A DNA stretch of 64,000 bases from Companilactobacillus mindensis DSM 14500 (GCF_001434275.1 NZ_AZEZ01000095.1:49069-113068), one strand, 5' to 3'; counted from the first letter of the stretch, positions 15,793-29,949 are shown. Numbers and translations: made by a program. Notes: generated by a model not told the origin, from the letters alone.

Positions 15793-17139
15793 ATGGTATA
15801 TATAGATTGGCAATTAAGCTTAATAGCAGACTTTTTCTTATTATTTTCTACGTTGTTACTACATCGTTACTTTTTAAGAACATTCAATATAAAATACTTT
15901 CTATCCGATATAGCCATTTCTTTGATTTTTGGTTATATCGGATTGTTTTTTGACGACTTTTTTATCTTGATGTTTATTTGTCTTATGCTTTTGATAAATT
16001 GGCTCTCTTCCAGGCCGCATCAGCTCGATATGGCCAAATCCATTTCCTTGATCACGGCTGCAAGTATTGAGATCGTCTTGTTCAGCTTTGCTACTTACAG
16101 TGCTCGGATCCTCTTTTTCATCGCCAATAACGAGTGGAAATTACGTATCTTGGAACAGTTGCAACAAAATTTCATTGCGGTTTCTTTGATAATCAACGTT
16201 TTATATTTGATTATCTTTTTACTTGTCGCCAGCAATTTCAAACCACAAACGGTTAAATTATGGATTCAGATCGAACAGTATCACTTAGGCAAGCGTGTCT
16301 TTCAAATGGCGCTCGGTTCGTTTTTAGCCTTCATGATCATCTTGATCATCAGTGACTTCCAATCTGTGACAGCGACGATTCAGGCCGTTTTACTATTGAT
16401 TTTTTCTATCGGATTAGTCATCACTTACCGCCAATTGATTTTTTTCATTCGAACAATTGCCATTCAAAACGAGGCCAAAGAAAAAATTCTCTACAACAAG
16501 CAGCTCAACGAATACTTAACAACGGTCCAACAGCAATACACGGATTTACGAAAGTTCAAACACGATTTCCAAAACATCATGCTCTCAATGAAACCGTTCG
16601 TTGACAACAGTAACTCGACTGAGTTGAAAAACTATTATCACGATATCTTAAAAGAACGAGTTGAAATGTCCAAAGTCAGTGGCGGCAATATTACTGAGGT
16701 CCGAAATATCGACAGTGACGCCATTCGGGGACTTCTGATCCAAAAATTCTTTATTGCTCGCAGCGAACAGATCCAATTTAATTTGGAATTGAATCAGACC
16801 CATTACCACTTTGACAACGATATTTTGATCCTAGTTCGTATCTTAGGAATCTTGATCGACAACGCTTTGGAATATGTCCAAACGATCGACGAAAAGATCG
16901 TCACTTGTGCGATTACTCAAACAGATAATACGACAGAGATCACCATCGATAATCCCCTGAAAAATAAATTAAATTTAAAAGCAATCTTCCAGTCAGGCTA
17001 CACGACTAAAGACCAACACACCGGTTTTGGTTTGGCCAATGCTCGAAAATTGATTTCGGAAACTGATAATCTATACTTAGAAACAAAAATTATTCATGAA
17101 CACATCATGATGACACTTATAATCGTTGGAGGTGAATAG
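15793..17139 (+). CDS. AgrC-like sensor histidine kinase
   Basis: 448 residues: about six membrane helices (residues 8-220), a coiled dimerisation region, and a GHKL kinase domain. The H-box is KFKHDFQNIM, with His257 as likely phosphate acceptor. The N-box is LIDNALEY and the G-box GFGLANARKL. This class normally senses a peptide pheromone, but no AgrB-type processing gene or peptide precursor is seen in the flanks. No ribosome site precedes the ATG. The TAG lies inside the leader of the response regulator gene, so the two genes form an operon. The signal might come from elsewhere or be a non-peptide cue. Confidence 0.85.
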   Translation: MVYIDWQLSLIADFFLLFSTLLLHRYFLRTFNIKYFLSDIAISLIFGYIGLFFDDFFILMFICLMLLINWLSSRPHQLDMAKSISLITAASIEIVLFSFATYSARILFFIANNEWKLRILEQLQQNFIAVSLIINVLYLIIFLLVASNFKPQTVKLWIQIEQYHLGKRVFQMALGSFLAFMIILIISDFQSVTATIQAVLLLIFSIGLVITYRQLIFFIRTIAIQNEAKEKILYNKQLNEYLTTVQQQYTDLRKFKHDFQNIMLSMKPFVDNSNSTELKNYYHDILKERVEMSKVSGGNITEVRNIDSDAIRGLLIQKFFIARSEQIQFNLELNQTHYHFDNDILILVRILGILIDNALEYVQTIDEKIVTCAITQTDNTTEITIDNPLKNKLNLKAIFQSGYTTKDQHTGFGLANARKLISETDNLYLETKIIHEHIMMTLIIVGGE

Positions 17140-17140
17140 G

Positions 17141-17887
17141 ATGTTTCCAGTTTATTTATTAGAAGACAATGACATTCAACGATCTAAATATGCCGAATTC
17201 ATTAAAAATGGCATCTTGATCAATGACGCTAACTTAGAATTAAAGGTCAGCAGTGGCACAGTCGACAACTTTTTGGCCAATTATGTGCCTCAAGAACAAG
17301 GTTTATATTTTTTGGATATGGAAATTCAAGATGACAAATTGGCCGGTCTAAACATTGCCGAAAAGATCCGCAAAGATACTCCTTTGGCTCAGATCGTCTT
17401 CATCACTACTCACGATGAATTGTCACTGACGACTTTGGAACGAAAAATTGCTCCGATGGATTACATTCTCAAAGACAAAGGCTTAGACGAAATCAAAAAC
17501 CGTATCACTGACGACATCGAAACTGCTCAAAGCAACTTGCAAAAGTACAGTCACTCTTCCAAAAATTTGTTGGATTATAAAATTGACAGTCGCTACTTTT
17601 CAATTTTAATGGACGATATCATCATGCTTTACACGCAAAAAGATGTCCCTGGCCGCATCTTCGTCATCACTAAGAATCAGCTGGCCGAATTCAATGGTTC
17701 CTTGAATACCTTTGAAACAGACTACCCTAACCTCTTTCGATGCAACCGTAGCTACTTAGTCAATCTGGAAAATGCCACGACTTACGACAGTCACACGCGT
17801 ACTTTGGCATTTATCGACGATTCAACTTGTGAAGTCTCATTTAGAAAAAATAAAGAATTGATCAAATTGCTTTCAAACAAAAAATAG
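17141..17887 (+). CDS. LytTR-family response regulator (AgrA-like)
   Basis: 248 residues. The receiver domain has FPVYLLEDND and the phosphoacceptor in GLYFLDMEI (about Asp59), then FITTHDE and the Lys in YILKDK. The C-terminal LytTR DNA-binding domain spans about residues 145-245, with FFRCNRSYLVN-like sequence (LFRCNRSYLVNLENA). I used the ATG at 17141 because GGAGGTGA stands just before it. Targets of LytTR proteins are direct repeats upstream of promoters; none is evident in this operon. A bidirectional terminator follows. Confidence 0.9.
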   Translation: MFPVYLLEDNDIQRSKYAEFIKNGILINDANLELKVSSGTVDNFLANYVPQEQGLYFLDMEIQDDKLAGLNIAEKIRKDTPLAQIVFITTHDELSLTTLERKIAPMDYILKDKGLDEIKNRITDDIETAQSNLQKYSHSSKNLLDYKIDSRYFSILMDDIIMLYTQKDVPGRIFVITKNQLAEFNGSLNTFETDYPNLFRCNRSYLVNLENATTYDSHTRTLAFIDDSTCEVSFRKNKELIKLLSNKK

Positions 17888-17940
17888 CGCTAGAAAATTT
17901 TGGACGTAGTCATATCTTGTCCGCTTTCTCTAGCGCTATT
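17883..17940. terminator. bidirectional terminator
   Basis: AATAGCGCTAGA and its perfect complement close a long loop. The structure overlaps the response regulator stop and faces the convergent XRE gene. Confidence 0.8.
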
Positions 17941-17949
17941 ATTTTATTT

Positions 17950-18177
17950 TTATTTTCGACCAACTAACTCATCGAGACTAACTTCATAAACATCCGCAAA
18001 TCTCATCATCATATAAATATCGGGAGTTCTTGTGTTGTGTTCATACTTAGAAATCGTCGTAATATCAATGTGCAGCATCTTTGATACTTCACGTTCCGAC
18101 AAATTGCAAAGTCTGCGATAATTACGTAAATTATCACCCAAGAAAGTTCTCTTACGATTCAAACTTAATTCTTCCAT
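17950..18177 (-). CDS. XRE-family helix-turn-helix regulator (75 aa)
   Basis: A single Cro/C1-type HTH domain: LGDNLRNYRRLCNLSEREVS, then KMLHIDITTISKYEHNTRTP and FADVYEVSLDELVG. There is no effector domain. GAGGGA precedes the ATG. The upstream region has dyads of the GAAA..TTTC kind that could be an autoregulatory operator. Two small membrane protein genes lie upstream on the same strand and may be part of its regulon. Confidence 0.85.
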   Translation of the reverse strand: MEELSLNRKRTFLGDNLRNYRRLCNLSEREVSKMLHIDITTISKYEHNTRTPDIYMMMRFADVYEVSLDELVGRK

Positions 18178-18267
18178 GATGTTCCCTCAATTCTTACTTA
18201 TGGAAACATTATATTTCAAAAGTAATAAATGAAACATAAACTCCTATGAACGTATCACTTTTCCCGA

Positions 18268-18459
18268 TTAACGTAATGAAACAAGTGCCGTGATCCCATA
18301 ATAAAACAAAGCCACGGCAAAGACCATACTAGCAATCACTGCTATAAAGGCAAAAATCAGGGGACTCGACTGTTTTCTTATATTATTGAAATATTCTTTG
18401 GAGACCGTCAGCTGCCAGATACCCAACAGGATAGCTCCAATTCCTAAAATCACTTTCAT
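18268..18459 (-). CDS. small membrane protein (63 aa)
   Basis: Starting at ATG 18459 (AAAAGAGC upstream), the product begins MKVILGIGAILLGIWQLTV and has a second helix, PLIFAFIAVIASMVFAVALF. A longer start at 18516 would overlap the preceding gene. I do not recognise the family. It follows another small membrane protein gene by about 20 bp, so they are likely co-transcribed. Confidence 0.6.
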   Translation of the reverse strand: MKVILGIGAILLGIWQLTVSKEYFNNIRKQSSPLIFAFIAVIASMVFAVALFYYGITALVSLR

Positions 18460-18478
18460 TGTTGAGCTCTTTTCAAAA

Positions 18479-18718
18479 TTATTTTTTGGTAGTTCTTCCT
18501 GCAAACAGATATACACCGATCAGAACCAAAACGACAACAATCGGCATTAAGACATTCGAAAAACTGAGATTATATCGACCGACAGCAATCAAATAGATGA
18601 CTGAACCGACAAATAATATCGGTAAAATCATCCCTAAATATTTATTATGGCGATATCCGGCAAAACTTTGAACAGCAATTACAATGACTGCCAAAATTGA
18701 TCCAATTAATTCCAACAT
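18479..18718 (-). CDS. small membrane protein (79 aa)
   Basis: Three hydrophobic helices (LIGSILAVIVIAVQSFAGY, LGMILPILFVGSVIYLIAVG, VLMPIVVVLVLIGVYLFAG) and a basic end RTTKK. AGGAG precedes the ATG. There is no known domain I can name. It is the first gene of a probable two-gene unit upstream of the XRE regulator. Confidence 0.65.
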   Translation of the reverse strand: MLELIGSILAVIVIAVQSFAGYRHNKYLGMILPILFVGSVIYLIAVGRYNLSFSNVLMPIVVVLVLIGVYLFAGRTTKK

Positions 18719-18778
18719 AATTTCTCCTCTGATCCACTTAGATTCAGTGTATCATGTCTACAATAAAATAATGGCAAA

Positions 18779-18819
18779 AAAAACTACCAATATTCGTCAT
18801 CTGAATATCGGTAGTTTTT
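18779..18819. terminator. intrinsic terminator downstream of rlmCD
   Basis: AAAAACTACC.ATATTC pairs with GAATAT.GGTAGTTTTT over a 7-nt loop. It is T-rich on both sides. Confidence 0.75.
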
Positions 18820-18833
18820 GATTTATTGGGGCT

Positions 18834-18888
18834 GTTATACCCTCTATCTAAAACGAGCTACTCAAACCAACTTACTGCGGTTTGCTAC
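18834..18888 (-). repeat. second dispersed intergenic repeat, copy in rlmCD 3' region
   Basis: Read on the minus strand it contains GTAGCAAACCG, GTTTGAGTAGCTCGTTT and GATAGAGGGTATAAC. It aligns with 39310-39363 at roughly three quarters of positions by eye. It lies between the rlmCD stop and its terminator. Confidence 0.55.
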
Positions 18889-18893
18889 GCTCT

Positions 18894-20255
18894 CTATTTC
18901 TTTAATTTAAGTTGTGTAACACATTCGATATGGTTAGTCATTGGGAACATATCAACTGGTGTCACGTCACCAATTTCATATGTATCGCTTAACAATGATA
19001 AGTCACGTGCCAAGGTAGCTGGATTACAACTGATGTAAACCATCTTTTCTGGTTTGATATTCTTGATTGAATCGATCAAGGAGTTAGCCAAACCTTTACG
19101 TGGAGGATCGACCATCAAGACATCGACACCGATATCATTTTTAGCCCATTCATCCAAAACATCTTCCGTCTTGCCGACTACGAAGTCAGCGTTGGTAATG
19201 TTGTTCAACTTAGCATTTTGGTCCGCATCCTTAACAGCATCTTCGATCACTTCGATACCAGTAACGTGTTTTGCTTTGTTGGCTAGTGAAAGTCCAATCG
19301 TACCGATACCAGAGTAAGCATCGACAACTTTTTCCTTGCCTGTCAATTCAGCTTTATCAATAGCTAATTGATAAAGGTTTTGTGTTTGAACTGGATTTAC
19401 TTGATAGAAAGATCTTGGTGAGATTCGGTATGTGTGGCCGAGAATTTCGTCATCAATATACTTCTTGCCACCGAGCAAAGTCATCTTTTGACCAAAGATC
19501 ACGTTCGTATTCTTAGAATTGATGTTCAAGAAGAGTGACTTAACATCTGGGTTAGCAAGGATCTCGTTAGTAATATCCTTGTAGTGAGAAATATCAGGTG
19601 TTCTTGAAACTAAGACGATCATGATTTGACCAGTAAAGTAAGCCCGGCGCACCATAATAGTTCTAATTTGGCCCTTTTGGTTTTGTTCATCAAAGCCACG
19701 CACGTTGTACTTACGTAAGATGTCACGTACACGGATGATTTCAGCATCGATCTTAGGATCTTGGATCAAGAAGTTTTCCATTGGCACAAGGTCGTGAGAA
19801 CGACGGCGATAGAAACCAGTTGTCAATTTACCATTAACTTGGCGCACTGGTACTTGAGCCTTGTTACGGTAGTTGAATGGTGAATCCATACCGAGAGTTT
19901 CGTTAACTTTGAGGTCTTTTAAGCCCATCTTGTTAAAGTCAGTTACCACTTGGTTGTGTTTGAATTCTAGTTGTTTGTCATACTTCAAATGACTCAAAGG
20001 AGCGATCCCTGTTTGAGCATAGATAGCGTCGATGTCACTGACACGATCAGGAGAAGCCTTCAAGACATCCAAAGTTCTAGCAAAACCAAAGTTTTTGTTG
20101 ATACGAGTAATAACAGCCTTAACGGTTTCACCTGGCAGTGCATTGTCAACAAAGAGTGTAAAGTCATCGACTTTAGCAACACCCTTACCTTCGTATGATA
20201 AATCTTGAATGTTTAATTCTAGTTCTTGGTTCTTTTTTAAATTTGGTTTGTCCAT
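18894..20255 (-). CDS. rlmCD: 23S rRNA (uracil-C5)-methyltransferase, RlmCD/TrmA family
   Basis: 453 residues: an N-terminal TRAM domain (LNIQDLSYEGKGVAKVDDF), a central domain and a SAM-dependent methyltransferase domain with SFYQVNPVQT, VDAYSGIGTIGLSLA, MVDPPRKGL and the catalytic Cys in YISCNPATLARDL. It should make m5U in 23S rRNA. The segment that usually holds the 4Fe-4S cysteines (CGGCQLQHL in relatives) reads TGIAPLSHL here, so the cluster is absent. It is the last gene of the pcrA-to-rlmCD block. A terminator separates it from dgkB. Confidence 0.85.
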   Translation of the reverse strand: MDKPNLKKNQELELNIQDLSYEGKGVAKVDDFTLFVDNALPGETVKAVITRINKNFGFARTLDVLKASPDRVSDIDAIYAQTGIAPLSHLKYDKQLEFKHNQVVTDFNKMGLKDLKVNETLGMDSPFNYRNKAQVPVRQVNGKLTTGFYRRRSHDLVPMENFLIQDPKIDAEIIRVRDILRKYNVRGFDEQNQKGQIRTIMVRRAYFTGQIMIVLVSRTPDISHYKDITNEILANPDVKSLFLNINSKNTNVIFGQKMTLLGGKKYIDDEILGHTYRISPRSFYQVNPVQTQNLYQLAIDKAELTGKEKVVDAYSGIGTIGLSLANKAKHVTGIEVIEDAVKDADQNAKLNNITNADFVVGKTEDVLDEWAKNDIGVDVLMVDPPRKGLANSLIDSIKNIKPEKMVYISCNPATLARDLSLLSDTYEIGDVTPVDMFPMTNHIECVTQLKLKK

Positions 20256-20276
20256 TTTTCACCTATACATAGAAAA

Positions 20277-20303
20277 AAGAAGTGTCCGATTGATACACTT
20301 CTT
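20277..20303. terminator. terminator between dgkB and rlmCD
   Basis: AAGAAGTGT/ACACTTCTT with a 9-nt loop. The short stem may be leaky. Confidence 0.55.
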
Positions 20304-20311
20304 GATTCTTG

Positions 20312-21310
20312 TTATTTGTTTTCTTTATCGAGATTCTTTTCTTCTTCGATAATCTTTTCACCAGCATCTTTTTCACTAAGAGTTGATGAATCAATTGCTT
20401 TGAGAGGTATGGAATCGACATTGGCATACATTGTTAAATGATTATGCAAATTAGTGAATTCCATTGGCGCATCCCCACCATATTCACCATCCAAGTTGAC
20501 CATGACCCGATTGTCATCGTTGGCCTTTACACTGATCTTCTTAGTCTTTGTGTAAATAACTTTGGGATTGTAAACATGACGGCCACCATTTAAGACCAAG
20601 GCAATCAAATGCACTAAGTCTCTCAAATTAGTTTCCTTGACGATGATCAACGAGAAGGTTCCATCACCAATGACGGAATTAGGAGCGATCTGTTCCATTC
20701 CACCGATTGAATTAGTTAATCCTATCAGAAACATAGTTGCTTTACCATCAAAAACTCCATCGTCATATTCAATATGCATATCGATAGGGCTGATTCGAGG
20801 CAACATTTCGGCACCTTTAACTAAATAAGCCAAATATCCGAGGATTGATTTGTAAGCTGAAGGCACTTCATAAGTCAATTCAGTCATTGAGCCACCACCA
20901 GCAATATTGATAAAGTACTTGTCGCCCGCTTGACCAATATCGACTGGTAGTTTTTGACCTTTGAGAATGATCTTAGCTGCTTCAACCACATCGTCTCGTG
21001 GAATCTTCAAAGCTCTGGCATAATCATTAGTCGTTCCAGCTGGAATAATCGCTACTTCTGGGCGTTTGTCCAAGTCAGCAATTCCGTTTACAACCTCATT
21101 GATCGTACCGTCACCACCAGCAGCTACTACTAAGTCAAAACCCTCTTTAGCTACTCGTCTAGCTTCATCTTTAGCTGAGTTTTTCTTAGGTGTAGTTCGA
21201 TAAGCACTAGCCTCATAACCAGCTTTTTCAATAATATTCAAAATGTCTCCAACATTACTGTTCATGGTCTCGTGGCCTGAAGTTGGATTATAAATAAGTC
21301 TAGCACGCAT
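20312..21310 (-). CDS. dgkB: diacylglycerol kinase (DgkB/YegS family)
   Basis: 332 residues. The ATP-binding signature AAGGDGTINEVVNG is followed by IPAGTTNDYARALKIPRDD and the second-domain beta sandwich with MVNLDGEYGGDAPM. It phosphorylates diacylglycerol released during lipoteichoic acid synthesis and returns it to phospholipid. The C-terminal tail (about residues 305-332) is charged and probably disordered. It starts 12 bp after gatB, which makes it part of the gat operon, as in other lactobacilli. Confidence 0.9.
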   Translation of the reverse strand: MRARLIYNPTSGHETMNSNVGDILNIIEKAGYEASAYRTTPKKNSAKDEARRVAKEGFDLVVAAGGDGTINEVVNGIADLDKRPEVAIIPAGTTNDYARALKIPRDDVVEAAKIILKGQKLPVDIGQAGDKYFINIAGGGSMTELTYEVPSAYKSILGYLAYLVKGAEMLPRISPIDMHIEYDDGVFDGKATMFLIGLTNSIGGMEQIAPNSVIGDGTFSLIIVKETNLRDLVHLIALVLNGGRHVYNPKVIYTKTKKISVKANDDNRVMVNLDGEYGGDAPMEFTNLHNHLTMYANVDSIPLKAIDSSTLSEKDAGEKIIEEEKNLDKENK

Positions 21311-21322
21311 AACTTTCCCTCA

Positions 21323-22753
21323 CTAACGACTCTTTAACTCTGCCATCAAAATCTTATTAACGACCTTAGGGTTGGCTTGGCCATGTGTTTGTTTCATAAT
21401 TTGACCAACCAAGAAACCAACAGCACGATCTTTACCATTCTTAAAGTCATCGATTGATTGTTGATTATTATCAAGAATTTCTAGGATCATTGGTTTCAAG
21501 ACTGCAGGATCAGATTCTTGAACGAGTCCCTTAGACTTAACCCATTCTTCTGGTTCTGTACCGTTGCTGATAGTTTCTTGGAAGACCTTCTTAGCAATCT
21601 TAGAAGAAATTGTTCCATCAGAGATCAAGTTGATCATCTTAGCCAAGTGCTCTGGTGTCAACTTAGTTTCTTGTAAACCAATTCTCTTTTCGTTCATGTA
21701 CGCATTAACTTCACCCATCAACCAGTTAGAAACAAGTTTTGGATTAGCGTTGTACTTAACTGCTTCGTCAAAGAAGTCAGCCATTTCCTTAGTATCTGTC
21801 AAAACGTTAGCATCATATTCAGGAATACCTAGTTCATTAATGTAACGAGTACGTCTTGATTTAGCAGATTCTGGCAAACTAGCTTTGATTTCGTCGATCC
21901 ATTCTTGTGAAATGTCATATTTTGGCAAATCAGGTTCTGGGAAGTAACGATAATCATCGGCACCGGACTTAACACGCATTAAGAATGTTTCGCCAGTCTT
22001 TTCATCAAAACGTCTTGTTTCTTGACCAATCTTGCCACCGCTCTTTAGAATAGCTGCTTGACGTTTTTCTTCGTAAGCTAAACCTAATCTAACGTGGTTG
22101 AATGAGTTCAAGTTCTTCAATTCGACCTTAGTACCGTATGAATCTGAACCTACTGGTGAGATAGAAATATTGGTATCAACACGCATTGAACCTTCTTCCA
22201 TCTTAACATCTGATGCGCCAGTAAATTGAACAATCTTACGAAGGTTTTCGAGATATTGATATGCTTCCTCAGGTGAGTGCATGTCAGGTTTTGAAACAAT
22301 TTCGATCAAAGGTGTGCCTTGACGGTTTAAATCAACATAAGAATAACCGTTGTTACCGTGGGTATTCTTACCGGCATCTTCTTCGACGTGAAGTTCTTCA
22401 ACACCGATCTTCTTCTTCTTGCCATCGACTTCGATTTCAATGTAACCATCGTGACCTAATGGCTTATCTTGTTGAGTAATTTGGTAAGCCTTAGGGTTAT
22501 CAGGATAGAAGTAGTTCTTACGATCGAAGTGAGTGTGTTTTTCAATTTCAGCGTTCAAAGCCAAAGCAACCATGACACCTAAACGGTAACCATTTTTATT
22601 TACAGTTGGCAATGTTCCTGGAAAACCAAAATCAATTACGTTGGTGTTGATGTTAGATTCAGCACCATAAGCAACTGGTGAAGGACTGTACATCTTGGAC
22701 TTTGTCTTTAATTCAACGTGAACTTCAAGTCCGATAGTTGTTTCAAAATTCAT
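21323..22753 (-). CDS. gatB: aspartyl/glutamyl-tRNA amidotransferase subunit B
   Basis: 476 residues of usual length. The cradle domain opens with [19 protein letters not shown], then [28 protein letters not shown] and MRVDTNISI. The helical and YqeY-like tail contacts tRNA. With GatA and GatC it converts misacylated Glu-tRNA-Gln (and Asp-tRNA-Asn) to the amidated form. Its ATG overlaps the gatA stop codon (TAATG), with GGGGAAG as ribosome site. A tRNA-Gln gene lies at 52481. Confidence 0.95.
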   Translation of the reverse strand: MNFETTIGLEVHVELKTKSKMYSPSPVAYGAESNINTNVIDFGFPGTLPTVNKNGYRLGVMVALALNAEIEKHTHFDRKNYFYPDNPKAYQITQQDKPLGHDGYIEIEVDGKKKKIGVEELHVEEDAGKNTHGNNGYSYVDLNRQGTPLIEIVSKPDMHSPEEAYQYLENLRKIVQFTGASDVKMEEGSMRVDTNISISPVGSDSYGTKVELKNLNSFNHVRLGLAYEEKRQAAILKSGGKIGQETRRFDEKTGETFLMRVKSGADDYRYFPEPDLPKYDISQEWIDEIKASLPESAKSRRTRYINELGIPEYDANVLTDTKEMADFFDEAVKYNANPKLVSNWLMGEVNAYMNEKRIGLQETKLTPEHLAKMINLISDGTISSKIAKKVFQETISNGTEPEEWVKSKGLVQESDPAVLKPMILEILDNNQQSIDDFKNGKDRAVGFLVGQIMKQTHGQANPKVVNKILMAELKSR

Positions 22754-24210
22754 TAGTCTTCCCCCTTGAGTGCAGTTGGTATTTGTTCATAGAATTTATT
22801 TTCTTCTTGTAAGGCGTAAGCAGCATTGAAGACGTCTTGTTCAGCAAATGGTTTACCGATAATTTGAAGACCAACAGGCATACCATCAGCCAAACCTGCA
22901 GGAACTGAAGCAGCTGGAAGGCCGGCCAAGTTAGCAGGAATAGTCAAGATATCATTCATGTACATAGCCAATGGGTCGTCAACTTTTTCACCAATCTTGA
23001 AAGCAGGCGTTGTTGTGGCAGGTCCCATAATTAAGTCATAGTCCTTTAAGACGTTAGACATTTCATTGATAAAGATAGTTCTTACTTGAGCAGCTTTCTT
23101 AAAGTAAGCATCGTAAGCACCAGCAGATAGAGCGAAAGTACCCAACATGATACGACGTTTTACTTCGTCACCAAAGCCTTCTGATCTTGAGTTGACGAAC
23201 AATTCCTTGATGTTCTTAACATCTTTAGCACGGAAACCGTATCTAACACCATCGTATCTTTGAAGGTTAGATGAAGCTTCACTAGATGCCAAGATATAAT
23301 AAACTTCAACGGCATGCTTCAAAGTTGGCAAACTAACTTCGTCAACTGTGGCGCCCATTGCTCGATATTGATCCAAAGCTTTGTTAACAGCATCGAGTAC
23401 TTCTGGATGTGTTCCTTCATGATAGAATTCCTTAGGAACAGCGATCTTAACTCCGTGCATATCCTTGTTCAAGTTAGCACGGTAATCAGGAACTTCTTTT
23501 TCTGAACTTGTTGAATCGTGATCATCGTGACCAGCAATCACAGAAAGAACCGTAGCTGAATCTTCAACACGTTTTGACATAACACCTACTTGATCAAGCG
23601 ATGAAGCAAAGGCAATGACACCCCAACGTGATACACGGCCGTATGTCGGCTTGATACCGAAGATACCATTGAAAGCTGAAGGTTGTCTGATTGAACCACC
23701 AGTATCAGTACCTAAAGCAGCAACTACTTCCCCAGTAGCAACGGCAGCAGCGGAACCACCTGAAGAACCACCAGGTACACGGTCAAAGTCCCAAGCATTG
23801 TGAGTTGTACCAAAGTATGAAGTTTCAGTAGATGAACCCATGGCAAATTCGTCAAGGTTAGTCTTACCAATATCAATAGCACCGGCAGCCTCTAATTTTT
23901 CAAGGACCGTAGCACTGTAAACTGGCATGAAGTTGTAAAGGATCTTACTTGCAGCAGTAGTCTTGATACCGTTAGTAACGATATTATCCTTGATAGCGAT
24001 TGGAATACCTGACAAAGGACCTTTGATACCATCCTCGTCAATTTTCTTAGCGTCTTCAGTCGCCTTGTCGTTAACTGTGATAAAAGAATTTATCTTCTTT
24101 TCATCAGCGTTGATCTTGTCGATTGCTTGGCTTGCTAAATCTTGTGCAGTTACGTCTTTGTTGACTAATTTTTCGTGCAAAGATGCAATTGTTTCTTTCT
24201 TGATGTCCAC
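22753..24210 (-). CDS. gatA: aspartyl/glutamyl-tRNA amidotransferase subunit A
   Basis: 485 residues, amidase-signature family. The catalytic Ser-cisSer-Lys triad is visible in AIKDNIV (Lys) and [17 protein letters not shown], with [15 protein letters not shown]. It releases ammonia from glutamine for GatB. The start is a GTG at 24210 whose last G-T-G overlaps the gatC TAG; AAGGAGG is well placed ahead. The gatC-gatA-gatB order is the classical operon. Confidence 0.95.
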   Translation of the reverse strand: MDIKKETIASLHEKLVNKDVTAQDLASQAIDKINADEKKINSFITVNDKATEDAKKIDEDGIKGPLSGIPIAIKDNIVTNGIKTTAASKILYNFMPVYSATVLEKLEAAGAIDIGKTNLDEFAMGSSTETSYFGTTHNAWDFDRVPGGSSGGSAAAVATGEVVAALGTDTGGSIRQPSAFNGIFGIKPTYGRVSRWGVIAFASSLDQVGVMSKRVEDSATVLSVIAGHDDHDSTSSEKEVPDYRANLNKDMHGVKIAVPKEFYHEGTHPEVLDAVNKALDQYRAMGATVDEVSLPTLKHAVEVYYILASSEASSNLQRYDGVRYGFRAKDVKNIKELFVNSRSEGFGDEVKRRIMLGTFALSAGAYDAYFKKAAQVRTIFINEMSNVLKDYDLIMGPATTTPAFKIGEKVDDPLAMYMNDILTIPANLAGLPAASVPAGLADGMPVGLQIIGKPFAEQDVFNAAYALQEENKFYEQIPTALKGED

Positions 24211-24509
24211 TATTCATCGTCCTCCTTGTCAACAATTGTTGGTACCTTGATAAGGTTATTATCAGTTTCGGGCACATTTTCAAGCAATTGTTCTCTAGTT
24301 TGGGTACGAATACCCTTGTCTTCACGGAAGACTGAGTTAGTGTCACCCATGTTGTAAGTTGGTTCGATACCAGTTGTATCAACGCTTGATAGTTGACTTT
24401 CCATACCAACGATTTTACCTAGTTGGCTAACGAAACTATCAACTTCATCATCTTGGAATTTTAAATTAGCCAATGTGGCAACGTGTAAAATTTCATCTTT
24501 TGAAATCAT
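24210..24509 (-). CDS. gatC: aspartyl/glutamyl-tRNA amidotransferase subunit C
   Basis: 99 residues, a small subunit that wraps GatA. Typical sequence: [46 protein letters not shown] and FREDKG. AAGGAG precedes the ATG. It follows camS by 15 bp and runs into gatA. Confidence 0.93.
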   Translation of the reverse strand: MISKDEILHVATLANLKFQDDEVDSFVSQLGKIVGMESQLSSVDTTGIEPTYNMGDTNSVFREDKGIRTQTREQLLENVPETDNNLIKVPTIVDKEDDE

Positions 24510-24524
24510 AAAGTTCTCCTTTTT

Positions 24525-25658
24525 TTAATCTGCATTATAAACGTGTGAATAGAATTTACCACCAGTGCGTGTTACCACAGCTTGTTGTGAATCAACGGTC
24601 TGAATATTAATATCCAGATCAGCCCCGGATGGTAAGTACTTCGAGGCACTCTGTTGCACAAACTGAGTAAAACTGGTTACTTGAGCCAAACCATCAAATT
24701 GAGTATTGATCGTAATGTCCATTGATTTGAGACTAGTTCCATCATAATGGGCTTGAGCAGTTACTCCTGAAAGATTAGGGAAGTAATCTTGAATGTGGGA
24801 TTTAAAGTTAGTAAAGGCATCCGAATCGCTGCTGCTAATAGCAGTTTCACCATTAACAGTTGGCAACATTTGATTCTTGTAGCCCAGATCAGCCCAGTTG
24901 CCTAGGCCATCACTCTTACTGATCGAGTATTGGAAGTATGTTCCCCCAACCAAAGTATCCTCAGGTGCTACTGAGTACAAGCCGACTACGATTGGAATAT
25001 TACCAACCTTACTATTTTTACGTAAACGTTTCACAACTTCTTGAGCGATCCGTTGACCTTGCTCTTTTTGTTGTTCTTCAGTAATTGTCGTTTTATAAGT
25101 TGCACCATATTGTTTCTTTTGGTAATAGTCGATCTTGTTCATTGCAATACCGATCGACATTCCGGTCAATTTATACTTGCCGTTTTGTTTTTGAAGATAA
25201 TCTTCTTCAAGCATTTGTTGGAAGTACATTGGATTTCTCTTAGTAGCATCAGTTGAACCATTTGATTCAGGGTTCAAACCATCAGGATTCTTCTTAGTTT
25301 TTCTACCTAACCAATCAGTAACCGTGCTAGCTGAGAGAACTTGACCTTCTTGGAAAACATATGAATTAGTTGAAAATTGTTTCTTCGACAAATTCATCAG
25401 TCCACTTTCAAAACTTCTACTATTAAACTGATTAGTATTATCAGCCGCAGTTATTCCATCGATTGGACTGGTCTTATACTTACCACTACTTAATAAAACA
25501 TCGTAATTGCTCGAATCAGTCGAAGAGGTCGTTTGAACGGTCCCCTTTGATGAATCGCCACCACCAGATGATAAACTGGAATTTTGTAAATTGCCACATC
25601 CGGCCAAAAATAGCGCACACATAAGCAATAACGATGTAGTTTTTAAGAATTTTTTCAA
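24525..25658 (-). CDS. camS: CamS-family sex-pheromone lipoprotein
   Basis: 377 residues. The signal peptide MKKFLKTTSLLLMCALFLAG ends in the lipobox LAGC, so it is a lipid-anchored surface protein. The rest matches the CamS family, known from staphylococcal and enterococcal precursors in which the cleaved signal peptide is the source of a pheromone; the mature protein function is unknown. The start is TTG with AGGAG ahead. It lies between ligA and gatC, its conserved place in lactobacilli. Confidence 0.88.
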   Translation of the reverse strand: MKKFLKTTSLLLMCALFLAGCGNLQNSSLSSGGGDSSKGTVQTTSSTDSSNYDVLLSSGKYKTSPIDGITAADNTNQFNSRSFESGLMNLSKKQFSTNSYVFQEGQVLSASTVTDWLGRKTKKNPDGLNPESNGSTDATKRNPMYFQQMLEEDYLQKQNGKYKLTGMSIGIAMNKIDYYQKKQYGATYKTTITEEQQKEQGQRIAQEVVKRLRKNSKVGNIPIVVGLYSVAPEDTLVGGTYFQYSISKSDGLGNWADLGYKNQMLPTVNGETAISSSDSDAFTNFKSHIQDYFPNLSGVTAQAHYDGTSLKSMDITINTQFDGLAQVTSFTQFVQQSASKYLPSGADLDINIQTVDSQQAVVTRTGGKFYSHVYNAD

Positions 25659-25669
25659 AACTGTTTCTC

Positions 25670-29949
<4,280 letters not shown>

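Noticed and set aside
24525..25658. camS signal peptide as an active mating pheromone gene
   Set aside because: The family is known as pheromone precursor in enterococci and staphylococci, but no conjugative plasmid or receptor is visible here, so activity is not supported.
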